Assembly: GCF_018320785.1 (NCBI RefSeq)
Contig: NC_054875.1
Location: 34,389,657-34,453,656, forward strand
Direction: 5' to 3'
DNA: 64,000 nucleotides
DNA from: Cheilinus undulatus
Lineage: Eukaryota; Chordata; Actinopteri; Labriformes; Labridae
Positions 1 to 12,174 of the stretch are shown one piece after another. A program made the translations under genes and the position numbers. The notes under the pieces were generated by a model, which ran no database searches, was not told the origin of the DNA, and was given only the letters and a program-made list of their open reading frames with translations. Within the stretch, counting starts at the first letter, position 1, and every line of letters begins with the position of its first letter.

Positions 1-3000
1 AGTTGTGCTCCATAAGAGGTTGTATTTTTTTTTTAAATGTGCTCCATTTTTTCCTCATTACATGAGAGTTAAGCCCTTTTCACACAAGTCAGCTGGCCCT
101 TCTTGAGTTTTATGCATTTTCTGAAACACTTCCATGTAACCTGCCCTGAAATTTCCTGACTCACTCGTCCATGTTTGTCCCTCAAAGAAGAACGTTTTCC
201 TGAAGATTTCTGTCAGCCAAAGGAGGGTTGGGGCTAGCAGAAGAAATCCAGGGTTATAACTTTGGTGTTTGTGCTCCCGCATGCTGCAAGGCCTAGCAGA
301 AAATATCATATAAGGCTGAGGTGTAATAGGAATGTGCAACTTTGTAGTGACTTGCAATGAAGGCATTTGTTGGAACACTGTTGATGCAGTATCTCTGGTG
401 TCTTTAAACTGTTAAGGCCTGGGCACTTTCAGTGCATGGGACAGAAATCAAGACCAATAATCGAGGAGGATGGAGTTTTATATAGGTGTGAATGGAGCTT
501 CAAAGTAAAGGTTTTCAAAGTACTTTTAAGACTGCAAAAATGTTTGAGTGCATGTTTTCATATTTGATCCCTTCAGACCTTCACACAAAGCACTGTAATT
601 GTGGAATAATCATCTGTATGAGAAAAGCCAGCGTTGCAAGCGACATGTCTTTGGTAGAATATGTTCTCACATTGGTCTGAAAAGTCTGAAAAAATTTTAA
701 AAAGCTTTCAGTGGAGTATCCCTCAGACTTCATTGACTGGGTACCTGCCAGATGTGACTCATTCTCTAGCAATACCACCCATTTTATAAGCTGATGGAGG
801 ACCACTGTCAAGTTTCCATCTAGCAGCCAATGGCATAATATCTAAGGCACAGATGCTGTAGGAGAACATTACAGAAGCTACTTTTTGCTGCAGAAAATCC
901 TTTGGGAAAGTTCAAAGACAGAAGGACAGGGGCTGATATTTTCCAGCCAGTTGGTGAATGGGCACTCACTCGACCAAAATCTCATTGGTCAGACAACAAC
1001 GCATTCTTAAGAGCTTCATAAATTATTTACAGGGATGGGAAGATGACCTGATGCATTTCATTTTTGAAAGAAATTGTACAAGAACTGGACTGGAGCTCTT
1101 TGAGCATGTCTGTGACCACTTTGGGTCCGGCACAGGAAGCTAAGCTCCCCTTGTGGATCAGCAGGTCACCATGCTGCAGGATTTCCTCCCACTGCAGTCG
1201 ATGCTTGCATAATGGGTAAATCCCACATTCAGAGGATTCAGAGGGTCTTGCATTGTTGTGCTAAGTCCTTGAAGGCTCAGGTAAGAAAAAAGGGTGTGTA
1301 CAAGTAGATTTGCAAGGATTGAGCCCATTTTGTTGTGTCATGTGTTTAGTAAACTGTATAAAATCCAGTCCAAGAAACTGTTTCAGAATTACTTTCCGTG
1401 GATCCAAGCAACCACAGAAATTCAGTTTACAGAGCGGTACACTGCAGAATAAAATGGCATAAAAAGTGACACTGGCCCAGAGTCTGTTGATCCTTTCTCT
1501 TTCTGTTTATATAGTAGGTGACCAGTGAGATTATTCTTAATTTGAAATATTTTTGTGATAGTTGTTTAAGAAACAGGGAAAATAGACGGTCCGGTGTAAA
1601 CTTTGCTCACAGTTGTTTACTTTTTATGGCACAATAACCAACATGGCATATCATCTAAAAGTGGAATATTTTTTAGGTTTAACTGTTTTGTGCTCAACTA
1701 AATGGGCTTTCATTTGAACACATAGGAACTTGAGTTTTTCGGTATGTTTCTTCTTATAACAACCTTATAGATGTATTTGAAACACTGACAAAATGCATTT
1801 CCTCTATATAGTCCTTCACCTGCTTCAGGAAGTAGCAGCCCCAGACAAAGCTGGGTGTGGATGTCGACTGGTGAGTGGGGGTAATTTCAGCCAACTAAGT
1901 TTTTCTTGGTTGACTCAAACCCTTGAAGGATGCTCTCATTTGCTTAAAAAATGACTCATATGTGGAGGAGTATATGAACATTGATTTGTAAATGAATAGA
2001 ACAGATCTCACAAGAGATTGTTCTGTAGTTTCACTCCTAAAATAAAACACAACTCTCAATTGCCAGTATGAGTCTGGGACTTTTGGACGGTACATGAACA
2101 AAACAACCATAATGGTTCAGAAAGTTGAACTGTGTTGCATCTCTGTAGAAGGTGTGGTGATTCACCAAAACACCCCAAAAAATGAGTTATCAGTAGACAA
2201 GAACAGTGAAAGAAAATCATCAGTAACACAGCAGGCTGTGTCTCAGATGCAGTGTGTTTCTGGAACTAGGTCACATCCTTTGAAACGTTTTGTATCAAAG
2301 GCAACTTCACAGTGATGCTTGACTGCAGTAAGAAAAAAAGTCACAATTCAAGTGTAAAGGATGCTGAAGAATTTGAGTCCTGATGGCCTAGTTAATCTTC
2401 AAATGAGAAAAAAAGTAAGGCATAGTCAGTTGTCTTCTTTGTATTTCATGGCCATCTCAAGGTGAGACTAACTTCAAGAAATAATTTTCTCTAAATACCA
2501 AGTGAAAACCACCAGAAGTGTCACTGCTTGTGGCAAAGCAGCTTGGGCCACTGTGTTTTGCCTGTACAAAGGCCTCCACTGACCCTGATCTCAATGAGAC
2601 TGTCGCTTACAAACAGGTGTGATAAGTTCTTCACAATTCCCAAGTATACAGGGTTTAGATTAGACATCATTTAGATGTTCAAAAGATAAAAAAGACCCAA
2701 AAATGTAACTCTGTGCTGAATAGCATAGTTAACTCTTCATGTTTAGTAATTTTTTCATGTGGTATGATTCACAGTTTCCAAGCAAAGTTAAAGCCAAGAA
2801 CCACACAAGGGGGGCCCGACAATCAGCACATCCTTAAACTCTAATGCAAAGCATTTGAATGTTAGGGATGCTGGAATGTGGTTTTTGATCTAAAGAAAGT
2901 CAAACTGCATGAAACCCATTCAGTATAAGATCCAAAGACACCCATTTCCCACACTTCTCATCACACTGGCTATATTCTTTACCAAAATATAAACCGTCTT

Positions 3001-3030
3001 TCCATTTGGAGTTGATACTGCTTTCATTAC
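1..3030. other. Non-coding stretch, no supportable gene
   Basis: I see no exon I can support. All open frames are short and look random. Two short plus-strand stretches (about 1116-1279 and 1811-1871) end in good donor-like sequences but encode nothing recognisable. On the minus strand this would be downstream of the dido1 short form, so long-form dido1 exons might have been expected. None was recognised. Confidence 0.5.
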
Positions 3031-3300
3031 CTCCGCCAAGGAGGTTACGTGACCGGTAGGGTTTGTTAGTTTGTTTGTTTGTTAGCAACATAACTCAAAA
3101 AGTTATGGATGGATTTTGATGAAATTTTCAGGAAATGTCAGAAATGACAAAAGGAGGAACTGGTTAGATTTTGGGAGTGATCCGGATCATCATCTGGATC
3201 CAGCATTTTTTAAAGGATTCTTTACTATTGGGAGATAGGGCTAATGGCGGAGCTCTGCACTCCCTGAGTGCTTTTTCTAGTTTTTGGATGGATTCCTCTG
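3030..3300 (+). repeat. Interspersed repeat, copy 1 of 2
   Basis: The block starts at CCTCCGCCAAGGAGGT, a near-palindrome, runs through a GTTTGTTTGTTTGTTAGCAA segment and ends near GAGTGCTTTTTCTAG. The same sequence lies in the opposite orientation at about 25965-26212, inside a zmynd8 intron. I have seen this type widely in fish but cannot name the family. No coding potential is evident. Confidence 0.75.
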
Positions 3301-3399
3301 TGTTATGTTTTGGAGAGATACAAAAGTCTCTGATAAAATCTAGATTTTGGTTTGAACTAACAACTAACTGAACATCTATTAAGTTGATGACAAGCATTT

Positions 3400-6300
3400 G
3401 TAAATTTAACTGGGTCTTATCAATACTTCAGCAAAGCATATGCAAAAAAAACAAAAAAAAAATGTTTTTTTAATAGAAAAAATGTTTGTCTTTTCATCAA
3501 CATATTGATTGTCTTAAAAAGAAACTTCCTTTTGATGGAAAGAAGAAACATATACAAGCAACTTTTTGTCTGTTACTGATTATAGTGATATCCTTAACAT
3601 GCATGCTACATCGTCCTCTCTGAAAATGGTAGACTCAGTGTATCACGCTGCCTCGCGATCGATCTCTGACCTTGGTTTTGGCACTCATCATTGTGTTTCA
3701 TATGAGAAAGTTACTTGGTCTTCCTTATACAACATAAGGATGGAACATTCCTTAAACATGCTCTGTTTTTGGTTTTTCATGTTTCTGCTCCGTCATCTTG
3801 GTTTGAGTTACAGGGTCATCTTGAGCTTGAGCATTGCAAAAGTTTGGGAGCAGAGAATAAGGGAGCATATGACCAGTGTATGCACATGCTTGTCTACAGA
3901 AAGCCACTGACTTGATTGATTTAAACTGGATGTTATGTTGTGTTTTTTGTCGTATGTGTAGAACTTAGAGTGCTGCTGTCTTGGCCAGAATCCCTTGGAA
4001 CAGATAAAGTTGTATCTCAATGCAAATACTCCTGCAGCATTAAAAATCAAAATTGTGGCATCCTGGATGAGTAAAGTCTGCTCATCAAAAGCCTCAGACA
4101 TAACCTACATCACAACAGCTAGGGACCTGAGGTCTGCCCACTGAAAGGAAGCTTAGATATGACGTTACAGCTGGACTCTCAGAGGCTCAATGGCTTCATG
4201 ACGTTTTGCTGCAACAAGTGATCCCCACGGACTGTCAGAAAAACAGTGAATAGAAGTGTTTTTGGAAATGAGTAGTTTTCATATGTTGTCATTATTTCCT
4301 TCTTGCATTGGACTTCTTTATTGCAACCATACAAAGGCCATATTCTAAAATCTTCTTATTTTGAGAATCAATATTATTGTTAACCTAAAATGACTAAGTC
4401 TAGCTTCCCTTTCACTCCAAAGACACATAAGAGTTTGACAAACTGTTTTCAACAGGCCAGTTAAAAAAATTACTTTCAGGAATGATATTCCCTATATCCA
4501 GCAATACCTGCATAAAGATCTCTGTCTTTTTGCCACAACCCTAAAATGAAAGTGGCAAATTTTCATGTCACTGAGAACAAACGGGCAGTTTGTGTTACAA
4601 GGCTTTACACTTAAATATATAAAATTAAAAGCTAACCGTTCCTCTGATGTCTAGGTTACAAAGTAATAACTATGAATTGAATTGATTAGTGTTAACCAAT
4701 CTGATCAAAGATTTGAAGGGTAGATTAAGAAGAAGCTGTATTTTGATGACCATATCTGTGAAAACTTGGATGAGAAACATTCGGATATGTTTTGCTAGAG
4801 GAACTTCAAATGGTGAAATGTATTGGAAACACTATTTCTTATCCTCCTTTTGTATGCACACATAGGGCCCTTTGTTATATAACTTCTGGTAGTCAGTCTT
4901 AATTTTGATGTCTATATGATTTTGACAGTATTTGAAACATGTTTTGTAATAGGGGTTGTTATATTTAAGGTTTTAGAAAGAATAAAAAATGTTGCTGCTT
5001 TTGTTAATGCAATGAAACATATCCTATCCCTGTGTTCATGTGTGTTCATGCTAAAATGCTGATATATTTTATTAGATGGGAAAAATCAAACTGCACTGCA
5101 TATATCATGTAGATTTACAGATTTACTTGACGTGTGTCCTTGGTAATCTGAGTAGAAATTGGTAATTCTCTAAACTTGAAATCGGACACTTGTTTGGCAA
5201 AAAGTGGTGATATTAACCCCAGGACAGAGGTTGCAGGAAAAAACACAAGGGATATTTTGTTTTACTGTTATCAGTGTAGTTCTAACACTTTAAGAGAAAT
5301 GTTGTATGTTTGTGTGTGGGAACAATCTAAAGTGTCACAGGTTTGAAATATCCTAAGTGACATAGAATGGTTGTGAAACCACTGCATCCATGATCTGGCA
5401 CTCAGAAAACCAGTCCTTTATCAGGTTTGTATGCTTGTGTAGTGAACTGTAAGCAGTCTGTCTTTGTAGAAGTAGTCGTCATTCCTCAGGGGTTCAGAGG
5501 AATGGGGAGTTTCTCTGGTCAGCTGACACTTCAAAATCATCTTCTTAGAAATGTGACAATGAATCTCCCATTCAGCATGACTTAGGGTGGAACTTCATTC
5601 TAGCATCTACACAGACGAGTCTTCCCATCCTTACGTCGCAGCAGCAGGAAGTCAACTCCTCCACAGCGTCCATCCAGCAGTCCAGTCCCTACTTCTCCAG
5701 GATCCTATCAGAGCTGATGTGTGTGTGAGCATTTTGTTTTATAAGGCACTGTAAGTTGCAGCATTAAGAGACATGATGCTGAGGTTTTCCAAGAGACAGT
5801 GATTGCTGTTTAGGTAAGACCATGGAACAAGGGAAGTTTGAGTCTAATGTGCACATGCATGAATTTCATGCAGAGTGCCACATTAAGTTGAATTTACAGA
5901 CTTTTATGTATCTGTCAGGAAAATATTGATGATATCTGGGGAGGAATCCAGTGGTGCTTGAACACTGGATAACGTTGTGTGAAAACCCAACTACTGAACA
6001 GTTGATGTGTTTTGCAAACAATGTTGTGCTACAGATTACCTTCACAGGACATATCGAGAGGGATAGAAGAGCCTTTAATATCTATAATGATCAGAAATCT
6101 CAGTTTGATGACTTTAAAGCAAGAAAGGTAGCTATTTTTATAATATTTAACTTTCAAATCAGTAAAGCTAAAGCTGGCGGACTAACAAAACAGGCATGTT
6201 TTATCCAAATGCTACAAGAAGCATCATGCTTTGAGGTTGATTTATTAGGCTGAGGTTAATTCCACTCTAAAACTAATGATCTTACTTGGTCTGTGCTTGG

Positions 6301-7223
6301 TTTAAGCACACTGATCCTGGTAGATCCAACAGTATTTCATCTCTACAAAAGTAGGCTATAAAGCAATACGATAGAAAAAATATCATAAGAAGTATGACAA
6401 TAAGAGCAAACTTTGTCTTCAGACATGCTGTAAAACAGGCTGGGTAGGTTGTAATGTTAATAGTATGAAGTATGTGAAATACGGTGTTTCCTGAAGTGCA
6501 AATTGTGCCTTCAATAGGCCTTAGATATTGTTTTATGAATGTAATGAAAAAAATGCCAGTCAATACTTTAATAATTGGCTATGTTGTGTGCATGTGTCTT
6601 CCTGCTTGTTGAATGGTTTGTGTGCACAGCAAGTTATTATAAGATCCACAGCCTAAACCTTGATCTTAAGGTATTTTAAAAATCAGACGCTTATTCCACA
6701 TTAAACAGCATCTTTACAGCTTAGACACAGTTGCTAGAAGTACTGAAGTGTTAAGACCCGCGCAAGCTTCGTTTAACTCATGCTCATCACTGAGCGACTG
6801 TTTAGTTCTGCAGCCCATATTTCACAAAGATTTGTCACTGAAAACCTTTTGAGTGTGCAAGAGACCTGAAAGTTTAGACGAGCTGAACATCTGAGTTGTG
6901 TTTTGATACACTGATACAAAATGTAAAAAAGCCCCCTGCCTACACAGAAACTCTACAAACTGCAGCTGCAGGTTTCCAGTCATGTTTCTGGTTTCAGTGA
7001 ACATGTCTGATCAGCTACTTGAATCCCCACTGGTGATGGGCATGTGAGCACATTTTGGATGATAAAATCAGAAATAAATACAGTAAGTAGTGATACTTAC
7101 CCCGTGCTGAACCGTGCAACTTGTCAGTCATCCCAGAGAGTATGAACGCGTCAGTGTTTGTAGGTCAGTATATGATTGTGTAACATAGTGATCGTATATA
7201 AAAAGGAGGGAGATTCTGAAGAG
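3400..7223. other. Non-coding stretch downstream of dido1
   Basis: AT-rich sequence with no supportable exon. The part nearest 7223 is expected to be 3' UTR of the dido1 short transcript. A minus-strand AATAAA (TTTATT on the plus strand at about 6241-6246) is one possible poly(A) signal. Around 5600-5710 base composition is higher and a short open frame exists, but it matches nothing I recognise. Confidence 0.4.
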
Positions 7224-7478
7224 CTAATAAGAGGCACTTTGTGTATGATGCGTAAACTGCAACATGATTAGTGTGTGAATGAGTGACGAGTGGTACATAC
7301 ACGCTGTGTAAAACTTAGACGATGGTATGGAGGAGGTCTGAACTTCTGAGGGGTCGCAGGCTGAGGGAGATGCAGCCTCCTTCTGCCCTCCATTATCTTC
7401 TTTTACCTGCTCCTCTTCTTCATTTTCCTCCTTAGCCTTTTCTGCTAATCTCTTTGACATCCTACCAGGCCTTTGACC
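7224..7478 (-). CDS. dido1: dido1 final exon of the short form (donor read-through)
   Basis: The exon starts after an acceptor at 7479-7480 with GQRPGRMSKRLAEKAKEE and a Glu-rich run. At 7301 the sequence GCGT is followed by GTATGTACCA, a good donor. If this donor is not used, the frame continues as CMYHSS... to a TAG at 7224-7226. Human short DIDO1 is, as I recall it, also made by reading through at this position, with CMYH following. If the donor is used, the exon is 178 bases and the frame continues into exons that I cannot find in this window. Confidence 0.75.
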   Translation of the reverse strand, partial: GQRPGRMSKRLAEKAKEENEEEEQVKEDNGGQKEAASPSACDPSEVQTSSIPSSKFYTACMYHSSLIHTLIMLQFTHHTQSASY

Positions 7479-10400
7479 CTGGAATGAAAACAGTTGGTAA
7501 TTCACAAAAAGAATTTTTAACCCATTTTTTTATTAAATCGGACACTAAAGGCTAAAATCATCATACTTATTTCTTTCTAAACTTCAGTCCTGTGTAGAAA
7601 GCGCATACCTTGATCGCAGGTTTGGCAGCAGCTCTTCCCCGTCCCCGCCCTTTAGCTTTAGACTCTTTAGGGCCGGTGAGAGTTTTCATAGTGAAAGCAG
7701 CGTGCTGGAGGATGCAGTCTGTGCCACAGTAAACAGAGTCCTGTAGAGCTGGTTTGGAGCAACCAGGTCCGATACACGGAGGACGAGAGCTGCCTGTCTC
7801 CATCTCAACCTCTGCTTCAGGCTCTGTCTTCACCAGAGGAGTCACCTCCACTTTCTCCTCCACCACAACAGTCTCCTGAAACCATACTTACATCTCAGAC
7901 ACTAAAACTAGACTTCTGACATACAACTCTGCAACGTCTTCTTAGAAAAGATATAATACAGTTAAAATAAGTCATAATTTCTTTGTCACTGGAACACAGG
8001 CACACACACTTAACACAATGAAAAGACTACAATGAACAGGAAGACTAAAATAAAAAGATATGGAAAAGAAATATCTATCACTCAGCTTGCAAACATTTGA
8101 TCCACCAAATACATTTTCATAGGAGTGTGACAGTATTTGTATTCATCCCAAATAGTCACTGTTAGGGGGTCAGGGTTCGGTGCACGTAGTCCCACACCAA
8201 TAATGTCCAAACCATATTTAAAAAAGCAAACAATTGAGAATGTTTCTCCCAATGTAGGTGGTAGTGGTGCTCTTAAGTGTCTGATAACCATAATTTAAAA
8301 CCAGCAAACAAGAGGAAGAAGCTGGCTCAGACTGGCTGAGCAAGACGCACTGGCCTCTTCATCCCCTCATCATCGCAGGGCTTATTTTAAAAAAGCCTCC
8401 ACATGTAAAAGCAGAAAGGGGCAAAGACAGTGCAGATGCCTATACACTTTAAATGCTCTGTAAGGACATGTAGAAGTAGAGAACACTGGCTACAAGAGTG
8501 TGTATATAAGCGCTCTGCACAGACTCTGTTGCAACGTCCCAGCATGCGTTTTTATTAGCTAGTCTGTAGTCCTTCACTGATACACGAGGTGTGATTTTGC
8601 ACTAGTGGCCACTGCATTACTGTTCATTCACAACTATGTGATGGTGTCACGGCACTCTACTTAAATCTTAAAAACAGTGCATTGCTCTACAATGTAAGTA
8701 ATTTAATTTGCATTTTTGCAGCATTTATTTTTAATTTCAAATAAGCAATTATTAGGCTTTTCATTTCTCTGTTGCTTTTTATTTTTGCACAATGTTTGGT
8801 TTTCCTGTTTTCATTCCATGTTTAATAAACCAGTGGTTCTCAACTGGTGGGTCAGAACCTGAAAGTGGATCACAGGGCCCTTTTTAGCAAAATGTGTTCC
8901 TGGAAACAGAAATTCTGCCCAAACATGCATGAAACTCTTTTGAAACATGCTTGTTTTGTCCCATCTCACATGATTGTACCATTAGAGGTCATAAATTATA
9001 TAAATTAGAATGGTCAAAAAATATCCGAAATTTGGGTCACCATTTCTCATTGTGGAGCTGATTTTAGGTCCTGAGGCCTGACCAGTTGAGAACCACTTTA
9101 ATACACCACATGCTTAACCACCTACAATAATGCTGGATGGAAACACTATAAGCTGCATAATTGTCAGTTGGAAAAAGAAGAAAAAATGTTCACTTATGCT
9201 CATTTTCCTTTTTAACCGATGAATTGAACCCATACTGATCAGTGACCCCAAAACAAAGGTACAAACCAGACTGTGACCTCTGTGAACTGTTACACCCTAC
9301 CTTCTTTAAATATGAGCAGTCCTCGTACACGATTTGTTTAAACCCTTAAATAGTTGTCAGGTACCCTTAAATTGTAGTTCGTTTGGTGGTTTTGAAAAAC
9401 TATTTTGGAATCAGCGCGCTCGATAGCCTAGTGATTTTATTGTGCCCCATGTGCAGAGGCTGTAGTCCTCACTATTGACAGCCAAGGTTTAACACCAACC
9501 TTTGTTGGTTTTCCTGCACATTATTCCCCACTATCCCAGTTTCTTATTACAACATTCACCATCCTTAGTTCTATCAATTAAGGCGTTCCAGCAAACAAAA
9601 TGTTAAAAATAATTATTTTGGATGCAGAAGGGACTGGTAAACATGGGTGCAGACTTAAATGTGCAAAAAACAGACTATATAAAAGGACTTAAATATTTGT
9701 ATTTTGATAAGTAGGGAAATCCCATTATTAAACAACACAATTGCAAAAAGTACATCTTTCTCACATCATGCAGATCTATAAGTGGAGGAATGACACATTT
9801 ATTGGCAAGGGGGAAGGCTACACATTTATTCAGTACCACAAAAGTTAGATTATAACGTTTCAGATCAGAACAGTCTACGCCAGTGAGACCAGAAAGTGGT
9901 TGTGAAGCTGTTTTCAGTGGGTTGTGAAGGCGTGCCTAGAAAAAAAACTGTGGCAAAACTCCATGACGTACAAAAAGCCTAAGTGGACAGATCTGTTCAT
10001 TTTATTTTACTCTATTTTAGTTCTGAATGATAAAGAGCACATTTGGTTTGGTTTCTAAATATCTAAAGTCACTCAAAATCTCTAAAAAAACTAATCAAAA
10101 TTCACATAGAAAACAGAAAAAATGCAGTGTAAACATGCATGTCAATTTATGGTTTTTAATGATGTTTAATATATTTTCTTAAATAAATTGTGGTCAAAAA
10201 TATTCAGATATTTGGGTCATGATTGCTCACTAAAGGGGTTGGTGGTGGGACCTAGGGCTAGACCAGTTGAGAACCACTGGTCTACGCTTTATAACACTGA
10301 GACTGCTACACTTTTTATGGCACTGAGTGAGTCTGCAAGCTTGTTTTCTTCTTCTTCCATCCTCCTTCTCATAAACAACAACTACTGTTGTCACAAAAAA

Positions 10401-12174
10401 GGTTCATCTTTCGAAAGGCAGTCATGTGGAATTCAGTGGCAATGATATAATTCCTACCTTTTGTTCCAGTGGCGGCTCCTCCTCCCCCTTCCCTTCTTTG
10501 TCAGGAGGTCTCAAGAATTCAAGGAAGTTAATTTCAGGCTCAGGCAGAGGCTGGTGCTGAGGTTCAGGTTGAAGCTGTAGCTCAGGCTGGAGTTGGGGTT
10601 CAGGCTGGAGTTGGCTCTGCCTCTGTGTGGTGCAGCTGGGACAGATGTACTCCTGCCCTTCCTTTACCATCTCATGGCCTTGTATGTCACTGATACCGAC
10701 ACAGTCACCATGGAACCAGCCCAGACAACCGTGGCAGGAGATCATGAACCTAAAAACATTGAACCAACAACGGTTAACAGCAAGTGAAACTGACAGATGG
10801 TTAAGGTATGCAAACCTCTGAAGCCCAAGAGACGTTTTGTCTCAAAGCAGGAGTAAAAATTACCTTGTGTCATGTTTCTGTCGACAGATGCAGCACAGAG
10901 TTTCTGAGTTGTGACCATCAGAGACTGGTATGCTTGAAAACTCTCCTACATTTTGATCATCTGTCTTTTTCTCCTCCTCTGGTGCATCATCAAACTGGTT
11001 CGGAGTTACATCAGTAATGTGGTCTAAATCAGTGTCTATGAGTATGCAGTCTGAGCCTGATTGCTGAGCAGGACTCAGACTGATGTCAGAATGAGCAGGT
11101 GATATCTCTATCTCAGAGGGGCTGTGTGAACCATTTGTTTTGTCCTCCTCTTGAAGCTGCTGTTCAGCTGGATTAACAAGTACTACATCGTCATCCTCAT
11201 GGTCTGCAATGTTAGACAGAAGCTCCACTCCCCTGCCTCTCCCTCTACCTTTTCCTCTCCCTCTGCCCTTTCCTCTGCCTCTACCCCTCCCTCTGGCTTT
11301 TCCTCTCCCACCTTTACCCCCTCTACCTCCTGTGTTCCCTTGCCTGCCTTTAGCTGCCATCTGCTCTTTAATCTGTATCAGGGTCATTTCATCACTGTCC
11401 TCTTCTTGACTAGAGATCAACACAACATCATCCATTTCCCTTCCTGACACATCATCAGGAGCAACAGGCTGTGAAATCTCCATCTCATAAGAGTCCACTT
11501 CATCAGCCATCTCTGTTTCTTCTGTGTCCTGTGGAGGAGAGGGCTCAATGATATCAGTGGCTTCCAAACTTTTAGGTATTGCCATTGCGTCTGCCAGATC
11601 CAAGTCATCACCCCCACCAAGCAGGGAGAAAGCAGTGTCAAAGGCAGACCCAATATCTTGCCATAAGCTTGGGTCAAAGCTTCCAGGTGTGCATGTTTCT
11701 GAGGCAGGTTTACTTTCCTCTGACACAGGTGAGGATGGTGCAGACCACTCAAGTCCATCTAAAACATTCTTTGTAGGGCGAGAAGCTTTCTGGGTGGTGC
11801 GGGTTTCAGATTGTGCCTTAGCTGTCTGGTTGGTTTTGCGACTCCTGCTTTTGCGGGCAGGTGGAGGACTGTGGTTTAGGTCTCCAACTTCATCTAAGAA
11901 CTCTCTTTTGGCAATGGTTGTCCTCCTAAAGCCCCAGGACTTTTTCATCTGAGACAGGGACGGCCTTCCGCTTGACTCTTCCTGTCCTGATTGGCTCTGC
12001 TGACCGTCTGTAGAAAGACAGAACCCTCAAGATTGACACAAAAACAAAGATCTATCTTTTTTAGTTTATATAACAACAGTTTATTATCTATGCAATATAC
12101 TGACTAATTACTTTACCTGAATTATTATCAGCATTAATGCTGCTATTCTCCACTGGGTCCATTCTGACATCCAT
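7224..12174 (-). CDS. dido1: Death-inducer obliterator 1 (DIDO1), PHD-finger chromatin protein, short form
   Basis: DIDO1 is a nuclear chromatin protein whose PHD finger binds histone H3K4me3; long forms add TFIIS-like and SPOC domains. Coding exons, in transcript order on the minus strand, are 12174-12117, 12007-10864, 10749-10458, 7875-7609 and 7478-7224, giving 671 codons with all phases agreeing. The amino-terminal KSWGFRRTTIAKRE (about residues 41-54) matches the DIDO1 start region. An acidic/Ser-rich segment, an Arg-Gly tract (about 240-278) and a PHD finger (about 389-450) follow, and then a second conserved Cys block, CIGPGCSKPALQDSVYCG. The start ATG at 12174-12172 is the first in its exon. 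The final exon crosses a donor after 7301, and reading through it gives the short carboxy terminus. PHF3 and SPOCD1 are related but lack this N terminus as I know them. Any long-form exons lie outside the window or were missed. Confidence 0.88.
7609..7875 (-). CDS. dido1: dido1 exon with conserved second Cys motif
   Basis: It is an 89-codon, phase-0 exon on both sides. It encodes an acidic lead, then CIGPGC...SVYCG.DCILQHAA, the motif that follows the PHD finger in DIDO1 proteins, and ends in a short GRGRGRAAAK basic stretch. Acceptor AG is at 7876-7877 and the donor GT at 7607-7608. Confidence 0.87.
8831..9098. mobile_element. hAT-type MITE with terminal inverted repeats
   Basis: The left end CAGTGGTTCTCAACTGG (8831-8847) is the inverse of the right end CCAGTTGAGAACCACTT (9082-9098), with one terminal mismatch. 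Flanks are TAATAAAC (8823-8830) and TAATACAC (9099-9106), an 8-bp target duplication with one change. This is the hAT signature. It is 268 bp, has no transposase frame, and lies in dido1 intron 4. Confidence 0.85.
9415..9595 (+). repeat. tRNA-derived SINE fragment
   Basis: The sequence GATAGCCTAGTGATTTTATTG, CCCCATGTGCAGAGGCTGTAGTCCTC and a following CCCACTATCCC-like tail resemble the tRNA-related head and pyrimidine-rich body of common percomorph SINEs. It is degraded and lies in dido1 intron 4. Confidence 0.6.
9881..10279. mobile_element. hAT-type non-autonomous element
   Basis: The element begins CAGTGAGACC and ends TTGAGAACCACTG. It is flanked by an exact 8-bp duplication, GTCTACGC, at 9873-9880 and 10280-10287. 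Its right end matches that of the 8831-9098 element, so both belong to the same superfamily. It is 399 bp with no transposase frame. Confidence 0.85.
10458..10749 (-). CDS. dido1: dido1 PHD-finger exon
   Basis: This exon completes the PHD finger begun in the previous exon. The ligand pattern reads CxxC, then SCHGC, WFHGDC and CPSC, and the junction gives RFMISC exactly as in DIDO1. A Gln/Pro/Glu-rich repeat (QPEPQLQPELQLQPEPQ type) follows and is the source of the plus-strand repeat near 10550-10620. The exon ends in frame with its donor at 10456-10457. Confidence 0.88.
10864..12007 (-). CDS. dido1: dido1 large N-terminal exon with Arg-Gly tract
   Basis: This 1144-base exon has its acceptor at 12008-12009 and its donor at 10862-10863 (phase 2). 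It encodes the conserved WGFRRTTIAKRE block, acidic stretches and an RG/KG-rich run (about residues 240-278) resembling an RGG-type nucleic-acid-binding tract. It ends inside the PHD finger after CCICRQKHDT. The RG codons make the plus strand C/T-rich here and open a long antisense frame (11524-11952) that I do not regard as a gene. I do not recall an RG tract at this place in mammalian DIDO1, so it may be fish-specific. Confidence 0.88.

Noticed and set aside
1116-1279. Plus-strand open stretch ending at CTCAG|GTAAGA
   Set aside because: No conserved protein content and no matching acceptor or partner exon.
1811-1871. Short plus-strand exon-like segment between an AG and GTGAGT
   Set aside because: About 20 codons, no recognised motif, no neighbours in phase.
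5621-5711. Ser/Gln-rich open frame on the plus strand
   Set aside because: Looked at as a possible terminal exon; too short and unrecognised.
3400-7223. CRISPR-like or other regular arrays anywhere in the window
   Set aside because: No regularly spaced direct repeats were seen; the genome is a vertebrate's.
11524-11952. 142-codon plus-strand frame
   Set aside because: Antisense to the dido1 large exon; open because of the biased codons on the coding strand.
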